Source of the DNA: Ananas comosus
Lineage: Eukaryota; Streptophyta; Magnoliopsida; Poales; Bromeliaceae
DNA: 64,000 nucleotides
NCBI RefSeq assembly: GCF_001540865.1
Contig: NC_033623.1
Location: forward strand, 2,861,067-2,925,066
Reading direction: 5' to 3'
The translations under genes and the position numbers were made by a program. This document shows positions 44,208 to 55,329 of this stretch, piece after piece. Each line of letters opens with the position of its first letter. The stretch's first letter is position 1. A model generated the notes under the pieces. The model searched no databases, had not been told where the DNA came from, and saw nothing but the letters and a program-made list of their open reading frames with translations.

Positions 44208-45970
44208 TGTTAGGGGTTGGTTAGATTTGTAGTTGAATTCTAATTGGATGAGGATTAATATTTAAATCTGTTGGAGATAAATTAAGATTTAAATATTAAT
44301 TAGAGTAGAAAACTAATTGGATTAGGATTTGGGTAGCTTTTGATGTAAGCTATAAATATAGCATACGTGCTATTATTGTGGTGGTAATAGTATAGATTAG
44401 CCACACCCATATGGCATGGCCAAGATGGTCATAATTTTGAATGCATCTAATGCATGGGTGCAAAAGGACGTGAACAGCTTTTGTAGTCGTGAGCCATTGG
44501 TATACCATGTGCACGGATGTACAAGATGAGAGAGATGTCTTCTGAGACTATAGAAGACCAAAGAAGGATAGGAGAGATTTAAAAAGAGAGCTCGAGGTTG
44601 TAGCTACTCTGTTACAAAAGAGGAGTCAGGTGTAATCTTTCTTATTTAGTGAATCTTATTTTATCCGTATTTTTTTTGTTTGGTTGTTTTCTCTCTTTTA
44701 TAATTGTATCAGTTTTTATTGAGGAGACGAGTTTATGGTAAAAATCTGATTCGACACTTCCGTTGCGGAATCCCAACAATCGGTATCAGATCAACAATAG
44801 TCGGTATCTGAGCGGGTTGCGGATTCTCAAAATCCGATACCGGGACGAGTATCGGATTCCCAATAATTGATATCAGAGCCGAAGGTTATCGATATTTGGG
44901 AGAGATCGGCGTCAAAACACTAGATTACCGATCTTTGTAGAAGATCGACGTTATTGCACGGTGCTACCGATTGTTTGAAGCCATCGATGTTAAAACACAA
45001 TTTGATCTCGTTAGGCGCGTTGGACTTGAAGGATTGCGATTTTTCGATTTCAGGTGGAGCTATGAGGGTCTGAAAACGACATCGGGTCATGTGTGAGGTG
45101 AACAAGTGTGGGAACTTATACGTTCTGAACAGGAGCATGGCCAGAATAGAAACGACAGCGGTTTGAGTTTCAAAAGTTCGCGGAAGTGCAGTCGCTCGAT
45201 GCGGAGCGGCGGATGCGGCGACATCAAGCGGAGGAGACAAGCTCAAGATGGCGCGGAGTTTGCATGGTGAGCTCGACGCAGTAATTGAACACTACAAATC
45301 TAACAAAGTTGGAGAATGTTAGGATTTGGTTAGATTTGTAGTTGAATCTTAATTGGATTAGGATTAATATTTAAATCTGTTGGAGATAAATTAAGATTTA
45401 AATATTAATTAGAATATAAATTAATCTAATTGGATTAGGATTTGGGTAGCTTTTGATGTAAGCTATAAATATAGCATATGTGCTATTATTGCGGTGGTGC
45501 CACACCCATATGGCGTGGCCAAGATGATCATGATTTGGATACACCTAATGCATGGGTGCAAAAAGACGTGAGTGGCTTTCGTAGCCGTCGATCATTGGTA
45601 TTCCTTGTGCACAGGTGCACAGGATGAGAGAGATGCCTTCTGAGACTATAGAAGACGAGAGAAGGGTCGGAGAGATTCAAAAAAAGAGCTCAGATTTGTA
45701 GCTACTCTGTTATAAAAGAGGAGTCATGTGTAATCTTCTCTTATTTAATGAATCTTATTTTACTCATATATTTTTTTGTTTGGTAGCTTTCTCTTTTTTA
45801 TAATTGTATCAGTTTCGGTTGAAAAGACGGGTTTATGATAAAAATCCGATTCGACACTTCCGTTGTGGAATCCCAACAATCGATACCGCAGTAGAAGCAG
45901 TCGGTATCAGAGCAGGTTTCAGATTCTCAAAATTCGGTACCAGGAGCAATTAAGTACCGGATTCCTAACA
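44208..45970 (+). mobile_element. Complete TRIM-like LTR element (1763 bp)
   Basis: Two LTRs (44208-44865, 658 bp; 45317-45970, 654 bp) begin TGTTAGG and end in CCTAACA (second copy) or CCCAATA (mutated first copy). A 5-bp target duplication TAATT flanks the whole (44203-44207 and 45971-45975). Directly after the first LTR lies a primer-binding site TGATATCAGAGC (44868-44879), 11 of 12 bases complementary to plant initiator Met-tRNA. The word AAAGTTGGAGAA before the second LTR is a plausible polypurine tract. Each LTR has a TATAAATATA box (near 44351 and 45463). The 451-bp interior encodes no gag or pol, so it needs help in trans. The LTRs differ at scattered sites, so insertion is not recent. 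Confidence 0.9.
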
Positions 45971-46476
45971 TAATTTTTTAATAAAAAGTGCAACATCGCG
46001 TCATCGAATAATTTTTTTTTTCCTCTTACTATAGCCATCACCTCATCCTCTTCGGCCATGCTTACGAACCCGCTCACGAACTTGTTTTAGAAGCAACCTC
46101 GACTAACAATCGTCGCCATCTTCCCCTGTCGCCTCCGTCGCCATTTCTGACTACGAGCAATACCACACTCGTCTTCATAGCAGTGACCTCACCGCAAAAC
46201 GCCGAGAATGGCCACGGCTATCGCCATGAGCGAGTCGAGTTTCATCATCGTTCTTTCTCTCATGCGCTAGGTAGGGCAGGACCGCGGTGGCGACGACGTG
46301 GGGGCGGTGGAGGAGTGAAAGCAATCGGAAGAAGAAAGAGAGTAAGGAGAGAGAATAAAAGTATTTGATAATTTTTTAAAAAAATTACACTAAATCTGTA
46401 AAATAAAAAAATGATCTATTTTCGTAATTGTAGTGAATATTTTATGCAAAAAGGCCTTGTTTCACTCGAGATATCA

Positions 46477-46574
46477 AACTTTTAATTTCTATTTGATTTG
46501 GTCACAGGTCAAATTCTAATTAGTTAGCAATAACTTTTAATTTCTATTTGATTTGGTCACAGGTCAAATTCTAA
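46477..46574. repeat. 55-bp direct repeat preserving the Helitron empty site
   Basis: The stretch from AACTTTTAATTTC to CAAATTCTAA occurs at 46477 and again at 46532. The first copy continues TTAGTTAGCAAT; the second is cut after CTAA by the Helitron, and its continuation TTAGTTAACAAT is found after the Helitron at 48013. The first copy therefore shows the target before insertion. Confidence 0.8.
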
Positions 46575-48012
46575 TCTATTACTATATATAAAAGTAGAAC
46601 CCTTAATGAACCCTATGTGAGAAGCTGACACGTGGTTTACTATATGCTTGCCATGTGTCAAACTCAAATATGGATATTTGGTCAAATTTCGTATTGGCAG
46701 ATAATTAATCTACGTGTCAGACTCAAATACAGATTTTCTACTTTAGGAAAAATAAAATTAAATTTTTAAAGGAAATAATATCTTTTACTATATTATTAAA
46801 AATTATCTGTAATGAAGAAAATTTTATTTCAAAGTCACTTGCGAATGAATTGGCGGGTACAGATATTACGCATGAGAAAAAAAATATTTATCTTTATTTG
46901 GAAATAAATTACTGCTTAGTTAATTATTTGAAATTATTAGTAGAAAATTACTTGACATAAAAATATTAGTAAAAAATGATAGAGACAATTTCCTAACGTG
47001 GATTTCTATATGTTTTCCACGTGTCATCGTCTCTATTCTATTTACTATAATGATAGGTGGATTAATGAAATATTTGAGAAATTCATGGATATTACGTTGT
47101 GAAATAATTTACTGGTGCGGATATTATACGTGAGAAGGAAAATATTTGAGAAACGCGTAGATAGAAAATATGATATAAATGTGAGGGTAATATTGTAACA
47201 AAAATTAACAGATATTTTTATTTTCAATAATTAGATAAGATCTAATGGTAAAAAATTAATATCTTTTGCTATATTATTAAAAATCACCTATAATGAAGGA
47301 GATTTTATTTCAAAGTTATCTATAATTATGTTGAGATATTTTCAAAATTCACGGATATTATGTGGCAAAAAATTGGCCGGTGCAGATATTATGCATGAGA
47401 AAAAAATATTTATCTTTATTTGGAAATAAATTACTATTTAGTTAATTATTTAAAATAATTGGTTGAAAATTTCTGGACATAAAGGCTTTCTATATGCTTG
47501 CCACGTGTCAAACTCAAATATGGATATTTGGTCAAATTTCGTATCTATTACTATATATAAAAGTAGAACCCTTAATGAACCCTATGTGAGAAGCTGACAC
47601 GTGGTTTACTATATGCTTGCCATGTGTCAAACTCAAATATGGATATTTGGTCAAATTTCGTATTGGCAGATAATTAATCTACGTGTCAGACTCAAATACA
47701 GATTTTCTACTTTAGGAAAAATAAAATTAAATTTTTAAAGGAAATAATATCTTTTACTATATTATTAAAAATTATCTGTAATGAAGAAAATTTTATTTCA
47801 AAGTCACTTGCGAATGAATTGGCGGGTACAGNAATTTTTTTTTTCTCTCGCTTGTGTACTTTAATATGTACTATAATTAAGATTGATAGTATATTTTTTT
47901 ATTTGTTAAAAAATATAAAATTAATTAGAAATTTTTTTTGTTGTCATCACATAATAATCTTTATTATTCTATATTATTATATTAGCCGTGCATCGCACGG
48001 GTGAAAATCTAG
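46575..48012 (+). mobile_element. Non-autonomous Helitron (1438 bp as assembled)
   Basis: The 5' end TCTATTACTATATATAAAAG matches the plant Helitron start (TC, then CTA-rich). The 3' end has a hairpin CCGTGC-ATC-GCACGG (47986-48000) 8 bases before a terminal CTAG (48009-48012). It is inserted between A and T without target duplication, as the neighbouring empty site shows. The interior is AT-rich with diverged internal repeats (46785-46975 and 47261-47480) and no Rep/helicase. The inner segment 47544-47831 duplicates the first 288 bases and ends at a lone N, so the assembled length may be wrong. Confidence 0.88.
47544..47831. repeat. Exact copy of the Helitron 5' end before a single N
   Basis: 288 bases that appear identical to 46575-46862, ending right at the N at 47832. 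The identity contrasts with the diverged repeats elsewhere in the element. A nested second Helitron 5' end is possible, but an assembly overlap is simpler. Confidence 0.85.
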
Positions 48013-48616
48013 TTAGTTAACAATGAGGTTACAACTAATTTAACTGGTAATGAGGATTAGCCATTTCATACTACTATAGCATATCAAAATTTATGCGCTA
48101 AATTACTTTGACCCTTTTAGTCCTAAAATAATAATAAAAAATATTTAGATTAGAATACTTTTGATTTATTGTACACTCTCTCTTCCCAGGAGAGAACATG
48201 ACCTCTCCAACCAACCAATTTGTTTTATGGGTTTATCCATTCTATCATAATTTTTAGAAAAATAATTTTATTATACTTTTTTCTTCGAAAGAGAGATTTG
48301 ATTCATTAGAATATGTATGATATGGCGTGATTGTCACACAGTAGAGAAACACATTTCCGTAGAAAATTATGGTTTTGAAAGAAAGACACATTTGTTGTAG
48401 ACTATATGTATGCTAGCCCTAATTAGTTTAAATAAAATACAAAATTAGCAACTTACTATGTCTTAGCCACATAGCTTCGGATATTTCAGGATTTAGCCAA
48501 AATTATTACGATTCTATTTCCGTATAAATTCAAACTTATCAGAAAAGTTGGATTGAGCCCCACGGGTAATCAAAGGATGGACCCCTCCTCCGACACAAAC
48601 AACTTCCACAACTTTA
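48013..48616. other. No gene seen
   Basis: AT-rich sequence between the Helitron and a SINE. Nothing recognised. Confidence 0.45.
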
Positions 48617-48778
48617 CCGACCGTCCCTAGTGCAAGTGGCAAAGAGCTTAGTGGTTGGTACTCGAGGTTCCGAGTTCAAATCCTAATTGATTCACATTTT
48701 CAGCTAAATTTATTTCTAAATAAAATAAATGAAGCGGATAGCATGCTACCTATTTCTCTCTCAAAAAAAAAAAAAAAA
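48617..48778 (+). mobile_element. tRNA-derived SINE, copy 2 (162 bp, plus orientation)
   Basis: Reads ACCGACCGTCCCTAGTGCAA at its 5' end, then A-box-like TGGCAAAGAGC, B box GTTCAAATCC and a 16-base poly-A end (48763-48778). It is the only plus-strand copy. Flanking CAACTTT occurs on both sides (48609 region and 48785 region), a weak candidate target duplication. Confidence 0.8.
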
Positions 48779-50305
48779 CCTTTTCAACTTTCTCAAACTA
48801 TTGAGGCGATTTTGAATTAGTATAGTAGTTTTTATATTTTCGCCAACAAGTTAGAGTAGTTTAGTTTTCTTATTCCAGTCAAAGTTAGTGGTTGCACCGT
48901 CAACAAGCAGAATACAAGTCGGTTTGCTAAACCATCGAGCTGAAAAATCTAACTCGTGTTCAGGCTTTATATTAATGAGCCGAACATGAGTTGCGTTGCG
49001 AACAACAAGTTAGATTGTCTGTTCTACTATTAAGTAAAATATTAGAAGAAAATTCAAAAATTAGAATCTTAATCTAATAATTAAAATTCACAAAATATAG
49101 ATCTCTTTATATTTGAGTTAGCTTAAAATCCAAATAGTGAAAATTTGTAATATTTATAGTCCAGCTGGGGTGCTTTTAGAAGTACCAATTAATGTATTGA
49201 TGCTATAGGTATAGATCTCTTTACATTTGGATTGGCCTAAAATCCAAATAGTAAAATTCGTAATAAATATAGTCCCATTTAGGTGCTTTTAGAAGCACCT
49301 AAAAGTACTATGGTGTTGGTACTATGATATTAATTTTGGCCACCGAATCAGCCCTAGCAATTCTTGGATTATATACATAATCGTGGGTCCCACGAGTAAG
49401 CATTACTGTTGATTTTTAATCCAATGACCAAATGGTAGATCCAAGGGCTAAGTAATTTTTGGTACTTTTAGAAGCATTCCAACTCAGTTTATATATATTC
49501 GAGCTGTGTCGAGCCGATCACGAGAGAGTTGATCAGTTCATGTTCGGCTCGTTTATTAAACAACTGATCAATCTGGAGATTATTTTCGAACCAAACACGA
49601 GCTGGCTTACGAACAATAAGCTGGATTGTCAGCCCTATAGATAGTGATAGCTTACACAATTTTAGAAGTAGTTTCGGTAGCATAAATAGTTTCACACATT
49701 CTTGACGTTTGGCTTTCCGGGGATTTAAATCGAATCTCAGATTCTTCGAGTTCTTCAGTTCCCAGCAAAAAATCAGCATAATTCGATTCATCGATCCAAC
49801 TGCGGTCTGAGTTAAGCGGCCGAATGTAGCGTATTTAATTAATAGAGGTTCAATCACAGCATAGAATTTAGATCGAAATGCTTGAGGCTTCACTTATTGA
49901 CACTCCAACTTTTTTTTTTTTTTTTTAAAGAGAAAGATAATGGTAGCATGCAACCGTTTTGTCCATTTTTTTAGAAACAAACTTCGTTTAAAGTGTAAAA
50001 CAACTAGTCTTTGAACATAATTGAGATTTCGGTATCAATCATAAAGCTCTTTGTCACTCACGTTAGGAACGATCGGTTCAATTTTTGATGTCACTTCAAC
50101 TCTTAATTAATTAGAGTTCTTTTCTATTCTCTTCGGCAAACTTAATGTTCTTAAATACAAAAGAGTTATCCTTGTGCTATCCAGAAGTGGTTACATTGAG
50201 GTGTCACAATCTCCTTTGCTTGGCTCCGAATTATTGAATATAAATATTAAAAACATCGTTCTGCACTAGCTTAAGTAGTTTGAAAGTAAAATTGTTCTTT
50301 ACATA
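48779..50305. other. Repeat remnants; no gene seen
   Basis: 48930-49025 and 49500-49645 are fragments of the hAT family (AGCCGAACATGAG; TTCGGCTCGTTTATTAAAC; both followed by GAACAA(C/T)AAG and TTGTC). Between them, 49090-49330 contains two diverged copies of a block with AATCCAAATAGT and GGTGCTTTTAGAAG, and 49260-49490 resembles a short hairpin element (TTTTAGAAGCACCTAAAAGT) as in 1-9 kb. The frame at 49489-49893 on the minus strand has no known domain. Confidence 0.45.
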
Positions 50306-50415
50306 TTTTTTTTTTCTTTTTTATTTTGAGAGATAGGTAGCACGCTACCCGCTTCGTTTATTTCATTTAGAAATAAACTTAGCTAGAAAATGTGAATCAA
50401 TTAGGATTCGAACTT
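50306..50415 (-). mobile_element. tRNA-derived SINE, copy 3 (5'-truncated)
   Basis: Contains the 3' body (GTAGCACGCTACCCGCTTCG on plus) and the B box (GGATTCGAACTT on plus) but stops there; the A-box half is missing. The T-rich left end is the poly-A tail read from the other strand. Confidence 0.7.
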
Positions 50416-51501
50416 AGCCGGCATGAATGTTTTGAACCTCCAGTATTATTCTTGTACACATTTGTGAACCCATCAAATTATTGGAATTGGATTCACATGC
50501 ATCACAGCTACACAATCAGCTGACCCATGTGATCATAATAATTTCCCAAATTAATGCAGTTCTAGCAACAAATGGAGCAATAAATAAAAATTAATGGGGA
50601 ATTAATTGCGCCCCAAAGTAAGACACTAGCTATATGTGGATGGTGTTAGGATCAACAGCTCATAACTCTAATTTTAATACGTACCGACAGATAAATTTAA
50701 CATCTCGATTGAACACCTCTAGTTTGGAGTAAGAAAAAGAGTGACACATGCATGCACCTTGTCCTCAAGGTGTGACTAGCCCATGAAGTGTAGCAGCTGT
50801 GATATGTGATATAGACCGAGTAATCTTGTTTGTGCAATATGCTCGATCGATTATTGGTGAAGTCACATCAATATATCCTTATATAAACAATCTCCATCCA
50901 AAAATTTTCAAACTTCAATTTTTATAGGGGCATTGTGTTGGTATATATAAAACCTTATACATACGACTTTGTAATGGTCGATCGACACAACTTGGAAAAG
51001 TACGTATTTGGTCCTCCGATAGTAGTGGTGGTGTAATTGGAACAACGACTTGTGTTGGCGACGGTGAAATAGCTAGCTTGTGGTGGCAACGACGGAATTG
51101 GAATAGTTGTGGACTGAACCAAAACGATCGAGGGTGGCAATGGCCGGTTATTTGTGTGGAGGTGCTTAGGATTATATTAATTTGTCGATTGATAATCCAT
51201 AAAGCAGTTGGATCAGCACCATGATAGATTTTGGACCTTTTATCAGCTAACCGAGATTTATACTGGATTTACGCGCGTTTGTATTTCTAACGTTGATGAC
51301 GAAACTCCATCTTTTACTTGAAAACTTGCTTTAAACATTTCAAGTTCCTGCATCATTTATGATATAGAGACTTTTAGGACTTGGTTTTGTTGATTTTGAC
51401 GTTACTACTGCACATCATTCAATACTACTCTTTCTCGAACCAAATCGTCATTATACGACCCAAATGGTGTATTTCAAAAGTTCTCTTCTATAGGTGCCTT
51501 G
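50416..51501. other. No gene seen; retroelement-like fragment
   Basis: 50640-50740 (GTTAGGATCAACAGCTC, GATAAATTTAACATCTCG, GAACACCTCTAG) matches words also found at 54085-54150, so both are pieces of one dispersed repeat, probably an LTR. A minus-strand frame at 50955-51140 is Thr/Ser/Pro-rich and unrecognised. Confidence 0.4.
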
Positions 51502-51985
51502 GAGATAACTAGGGGTGGAAACGAGCCGAGCTCGAGAGAGCTTATCTCGGCTCAAATTCGGCTTGAAATTAATTTTGAGCCTAAATTTAAGCTCAAGTTT
51601 GGTTTGAAATTAATTCAAGCCAAGTTCGAGCGAGCCTAATTTCGAGTCAAGCTAGCGAGCTTGAGCCCTAAACGAGCCGCTTGAAATTCTCAACATCGTA
51701 CGATCAATAGTTTAATTTGTATAGAACATTATCTACAATTTGATACAAAAATATGTATAATAGTTCAAAGTACAAAATAATTATATAAAATACAGTATTA
51801 TAATATGAAGAAAAATAACGTATGAGTTGAATATATAATCTCTTCAGCCTCACATATCTTCTCTTCTGCCTTCAATCTCCAAATTATTACTTTTCATTTA
51901 TGCGGCCAAAAAATAAATAAATTATATACATAAATACTGGATTAAACTATCCAATCATATATAATTAAAATCAAAATTTTATATA

Positions 51986-53223
51986 TACTACTAGAAAATT
52001 AGTCATTAGCGGTATTTATTTATGCTGCTAAATGATCAACAAATGCTGCTAAAAATTTTAGCAGCATATGACACCAAATGCTATCTATGCCAATACTGTT
52101 AAAAGTATTAGCAGCATTAATTATAAATGCCGCCAATATAAATCAATTAGTGTCATTAGGAATATACCGCTAAAAAGATTAAATGCAAATTTTAAATTAT
52201 TTATTAGCGACACATAAAAAATATGCCGCTAATACAAATATCTGATTTTAGAAATTAAAATTTTAAAATTATAATTTTATATTTAATTTTTTTGAGATGC
52301 TACTCGTTTCATTTATTTCTTTTTGTCTTAAACTTTGCTGGAAATGTGAATCAACTAGGTTTCGAACTTAAGACCTCGAGTACCAACAACCAAGCCCTTT
52401 GCCACTTGCGTTAGCAACTATTAGTTATGTATATTTTAATTTTTTATATTTTAAGTCTTATATTTTTAAATTTTTAAATTTTTAAATTTTAAATTTTTAA
52501 TTTTTAAATTTTAAATTTTTAAATTTAGATACTAAATTTAAATTTTTAATTTTGAAATATGAAATTTTAAGTTTCAAAATTAATAGTTTTAAATTTGAAA
52601 TTTGAAATTTAAAATAAATTTAAAATTAAAAATTAAAAATTAATAATTTTAGAATTTAAAATTTAAAATATAAATTTTAAAATTTAAAATTTAAAATTAT
52701 AATTTTAATTTTTAAAATTATATGTTTCGAATTTTAAACTTTAATTTTAAAATTTTTAATTAATTATATATTAATTAGTAATGATATTTAGTAACAAGTG
52801 CTGCTACTTTATTATATTTAGCGGCATTCACTAATTTATGCTGCTAATTTATCCTATTTTGCAACATTAATAGTAAATTGCTGCTAAATAATTAAATCTA
52901 GCGGCAATTATCAAGTAATGCTGCTAAATATATTAATTGACATGATTTAAATAAATGTTGCGGAGCAAATATTGCGGCATTTAGCAATAAGTGCTACTAC
53001 TTTATTACATTTAGTGTCATTTTTTATAAAATGCCGGAAACTTCGGCGGCATTTACTAATTTATGCTGCTAATTTATTCTATTTTGCAACATTAATAGTA
53101 AATTGCTGCTAAATTATTTAATTTAGCGGCACTTATCAAGTAATGCCGTTAAATATATTAATTAGCGTTATTTAAATAAATGCTGCGGAGTAAATGCCGC
53201 TAAATCATGAATTTGTAGTAGTA
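51986..53223. mobile_element. CACTA-like element (1238 bp) nested in the hAT element
   Basis: Left TACTACTAGAAAATTAGTC, reverse complement of right TACTACTACAAATTCATG: both fit the CACTA-type terminus with T for the first C. Both subterminal zones consist of many direct and inverted copies of words like TAGCGGCATTTA and TGCTGCTAAAT, the hallmark of CACTA elements. The centre (52435-52760) is AAATTT-type low-complexity DNA. No transposase remains. Confidence 0.65.
52286..52422 (-). mobile_element. tRNA-derived SINE, copy 4 (diverged, nested)
   Basis: Same body as the other copies (on plus: GTGAATCAACTAGGTTTCGA, then CAAGCCCTTTGCCACTTGC). It is the most diverged copy: the pol III B box has changes and the 5' end is altered to GTTAGCAACTA. 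It lies in the core of the CACTA-like element. Confidence 0.7.
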
Positions 53224-53570
53224 TAAACAATAATTTTTTACTTTAATAATATTCTGTATATTTTCTTAAGTATACAATTAATGACAATATAGGCAACGAT
53301 ATAGACGCGTGCTACTACTTAGTAACTTAGAGGGCTTTAGGCTTGGCCACTTGGGGTGAGAGACAGAGAAAAAAAAAGAGAGAGAAAAAGATTGAAAATT
53401 TAAAACTCTGTAAAAGAAATAAGGAAAGGGAGAAAACATAAATTTAGTGAAATTTTGCCCTTTTGTTTGTCTATTAGGTTTGTTTCTATGAACCAATAAT
53501 ATTGGCTCAATTTTAACTAAACTCAGGTTACTCACTTAGCCTATATATAATTAAAATATATTATATTTAT

Positions 53571-53610
<40 letters not shown>

Positions 53611-53746
53611 NAAATGAATTTCGAGCTTTTTCTTTTGTTCAAGCTCGGCTCATTTAATTTCGAGTCGAGCTCGAGCGAGCCAAATATCGAGTCGAACGCG
53701 AGTCGAACACGAGCCGGCTCGCTCATTTGCCAGCCCTAGAGATAAC

Positions 53747-55313
53747 TTTTTTTTATAGCAAAAATTAGCTAAAATATATTTAATTAAGTCAAGATTACTT
53801 AGCTCGATCAAAGTCGGCTCGAACTAGGCAAGAACATACTCGTGCAACAGTAGACGACTCAGTTTGCCTTGTAACGGCTTGAATGGCATCAAATTCTCTC
53901 ACTAAGGCACCCGTACTGGTGAGCGAAAGTTGGCATAGATTGAAACACTAGATTTCGACACACAGAGAAGATAGTATGCGGCATGTCAAGTGCGTCGGAC
54001 TCGAATGCTAAGGAGAAGGTGAAATCCTCGACTTTGGATTCCACAGTACTCGATCTGATACCAAATTATTGGAATCTCAGTTCCTAATTATAGTTTTGAT
54101 ACTAATTGATAGATTTAACACCTCTGTTGAGCACCTCTCTGATCTGAAGATAAGAGGGACATACTCTTTTAACTTAATCTAAGCTAGAAACCATTAAGAG
54201 AAACTCTTTTTTAATTACTAAAATTGGCCATGCACTATAAATAGAAGAGCCTCTTATTTATGGATCTCGATTTATTATGGTAATCCTAATATGATATGGA
54301 AAAATAAGAATAGAGTTGATCAATGAACCTCCTAATCTAGTAGATATCTAAAATAAAATATCTTTAGAAATCTAATAGATAAAAAAATCCAAATCTTATA
54401 AGAAAAAGATTACAAATCCATATGAGATTGGAATGCGTAATTGAATCAATTAGGATCTATGAATGATCAAAACAGATTGTCTATTTCTAGGTTTTTTTTT
54501 TTTTTTTTTTTTGAATCTAACGATCTTACGCTCCATTTGGGATTGCAAGGAAATTAATTACATTATGTTCGTACAGTGAGAAAGTACAATAAAAAAATGT
54601 AGTGTTTATTTCTGTACATAATATAATATTCTACATATCGTAATGAGTTGATAACAATATATTTTTTATTATCCCACCGAAAACAAATTAAAGAAATTAA
54701 GAAGCATATCTCTTTATGTTTTTGTCCTATCTCTATTTTATCTATTACCAAATGTGTCCTTAATAATATATGGTACTAACAATTTTGAGGCTTGACCATG
54801 TGTTCGTGAGTTGGTGCTTTAGCTTAAATTATTCTAGCTCTTATATCAAAACATTGATATTATATATGCTATTCATTGTTGGATTAATAGACACTAGAAG
54901 AGAATTAACATTTAAGGATGTTTTTTCGGTATTTAATGATGCTTAATTAAAAACGTCCTAAAATAGTTTACTGTAACATTTGAAAGTGTGGGCAAAAGCG
55001 TTTGCAAAAACGTATATACCAATACTTATACCAAGCATCGGTAAAATATATATATTCTGGTGCTTTAAAGTATCAAAATTTTTTAAAATCCAGACGCTTT
55101 AAATCATCAAAAGATTAAAAATGATAATAAACTTTATCCTTCAACAAATTCATTTAATACATAGAAGGTTGATATGATAATATTTTATGAAGCGTCGATA
55201 TTCGCTATATTGTAGAGATGCCTGGAATACTTGCCCCAAGAGTCTCTAAAAAGCATTCTTATGATCAGGTATTTTTTGTAGTGAGAGTATGATGATAATC
55301 TGAGACTACACTG
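53747..55313. other. No gene seen; dispersed repeat fragment
   Basis: 53990-54150 has GATCTGATACCAAATTATTGG, cut here into GATCTGATACC and ATTGG, which on the other strand resembles the primer-binding word after an LTR; words shared with 50640-50740 follow. The rest is AT-rich without a gene. Confidence 0.4.
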
Positions 55314-55329
55314 GCCTGGTTAGACAATT

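Larger units (their letters stand above)
43542..46456. mobile_element. MULE-type element carrying a nested TRIM (1.15 kb without the insert)
   Basis: Termini GGCCTTTTAATTAG and, inverted, GGCCTTTTTGCATAAA, with further aligned words inside (TTTTACAG, AAAATxGA). Flanks TTGTTTCAA (43533-43541) and TTGTTTCAC (46457-46465) agree in 8 of 9 bases, the size expected for Mutator-like elements. Two GC-rich non-terminal blocks (about 43740-44010 and 46020-46340) look like captured gene sequence; neither encodes a domain I know. The TRIM at 44208-45970 splits the element. Confidence 0.65.
51510..53738. mobile_element. hAT element (2229 bp) with nested CACTA-like element and SINE
   Basis: Left terminus TAGGGGTGGAAACGAGCC; reverse complement of right terminus TAGGGCTGGCAAATGAGC. 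A perfect 8-bp target duplication GAGATAAC is at 51502-51509 and 53739-53746. Repeated GAGCC/CGAGC words fill both subterminal zones. It belongs to the family of 37921-38430. Without the CACTA-like insert it is about 0.99 kb and non-coding. A (TA)n tract at 53580-53610 ends in a lone N (53611). Confidence 0.9.

Noticed and set aside
44920..45246. 108-codon ORF in the TRIM interior, antisense
   Set aside because: Antisense to the element, no gag or pol similarity; taken as chance.
49489..49893. 134-codon minus-strand ORF
   Set aside because: It overlaps a hAT remnant and has no known domain.
50955..51140. 61-codon Thr/Pro-rich ORF on the minus strand
   Set aside because: No start context, splice partner or recognisable family.
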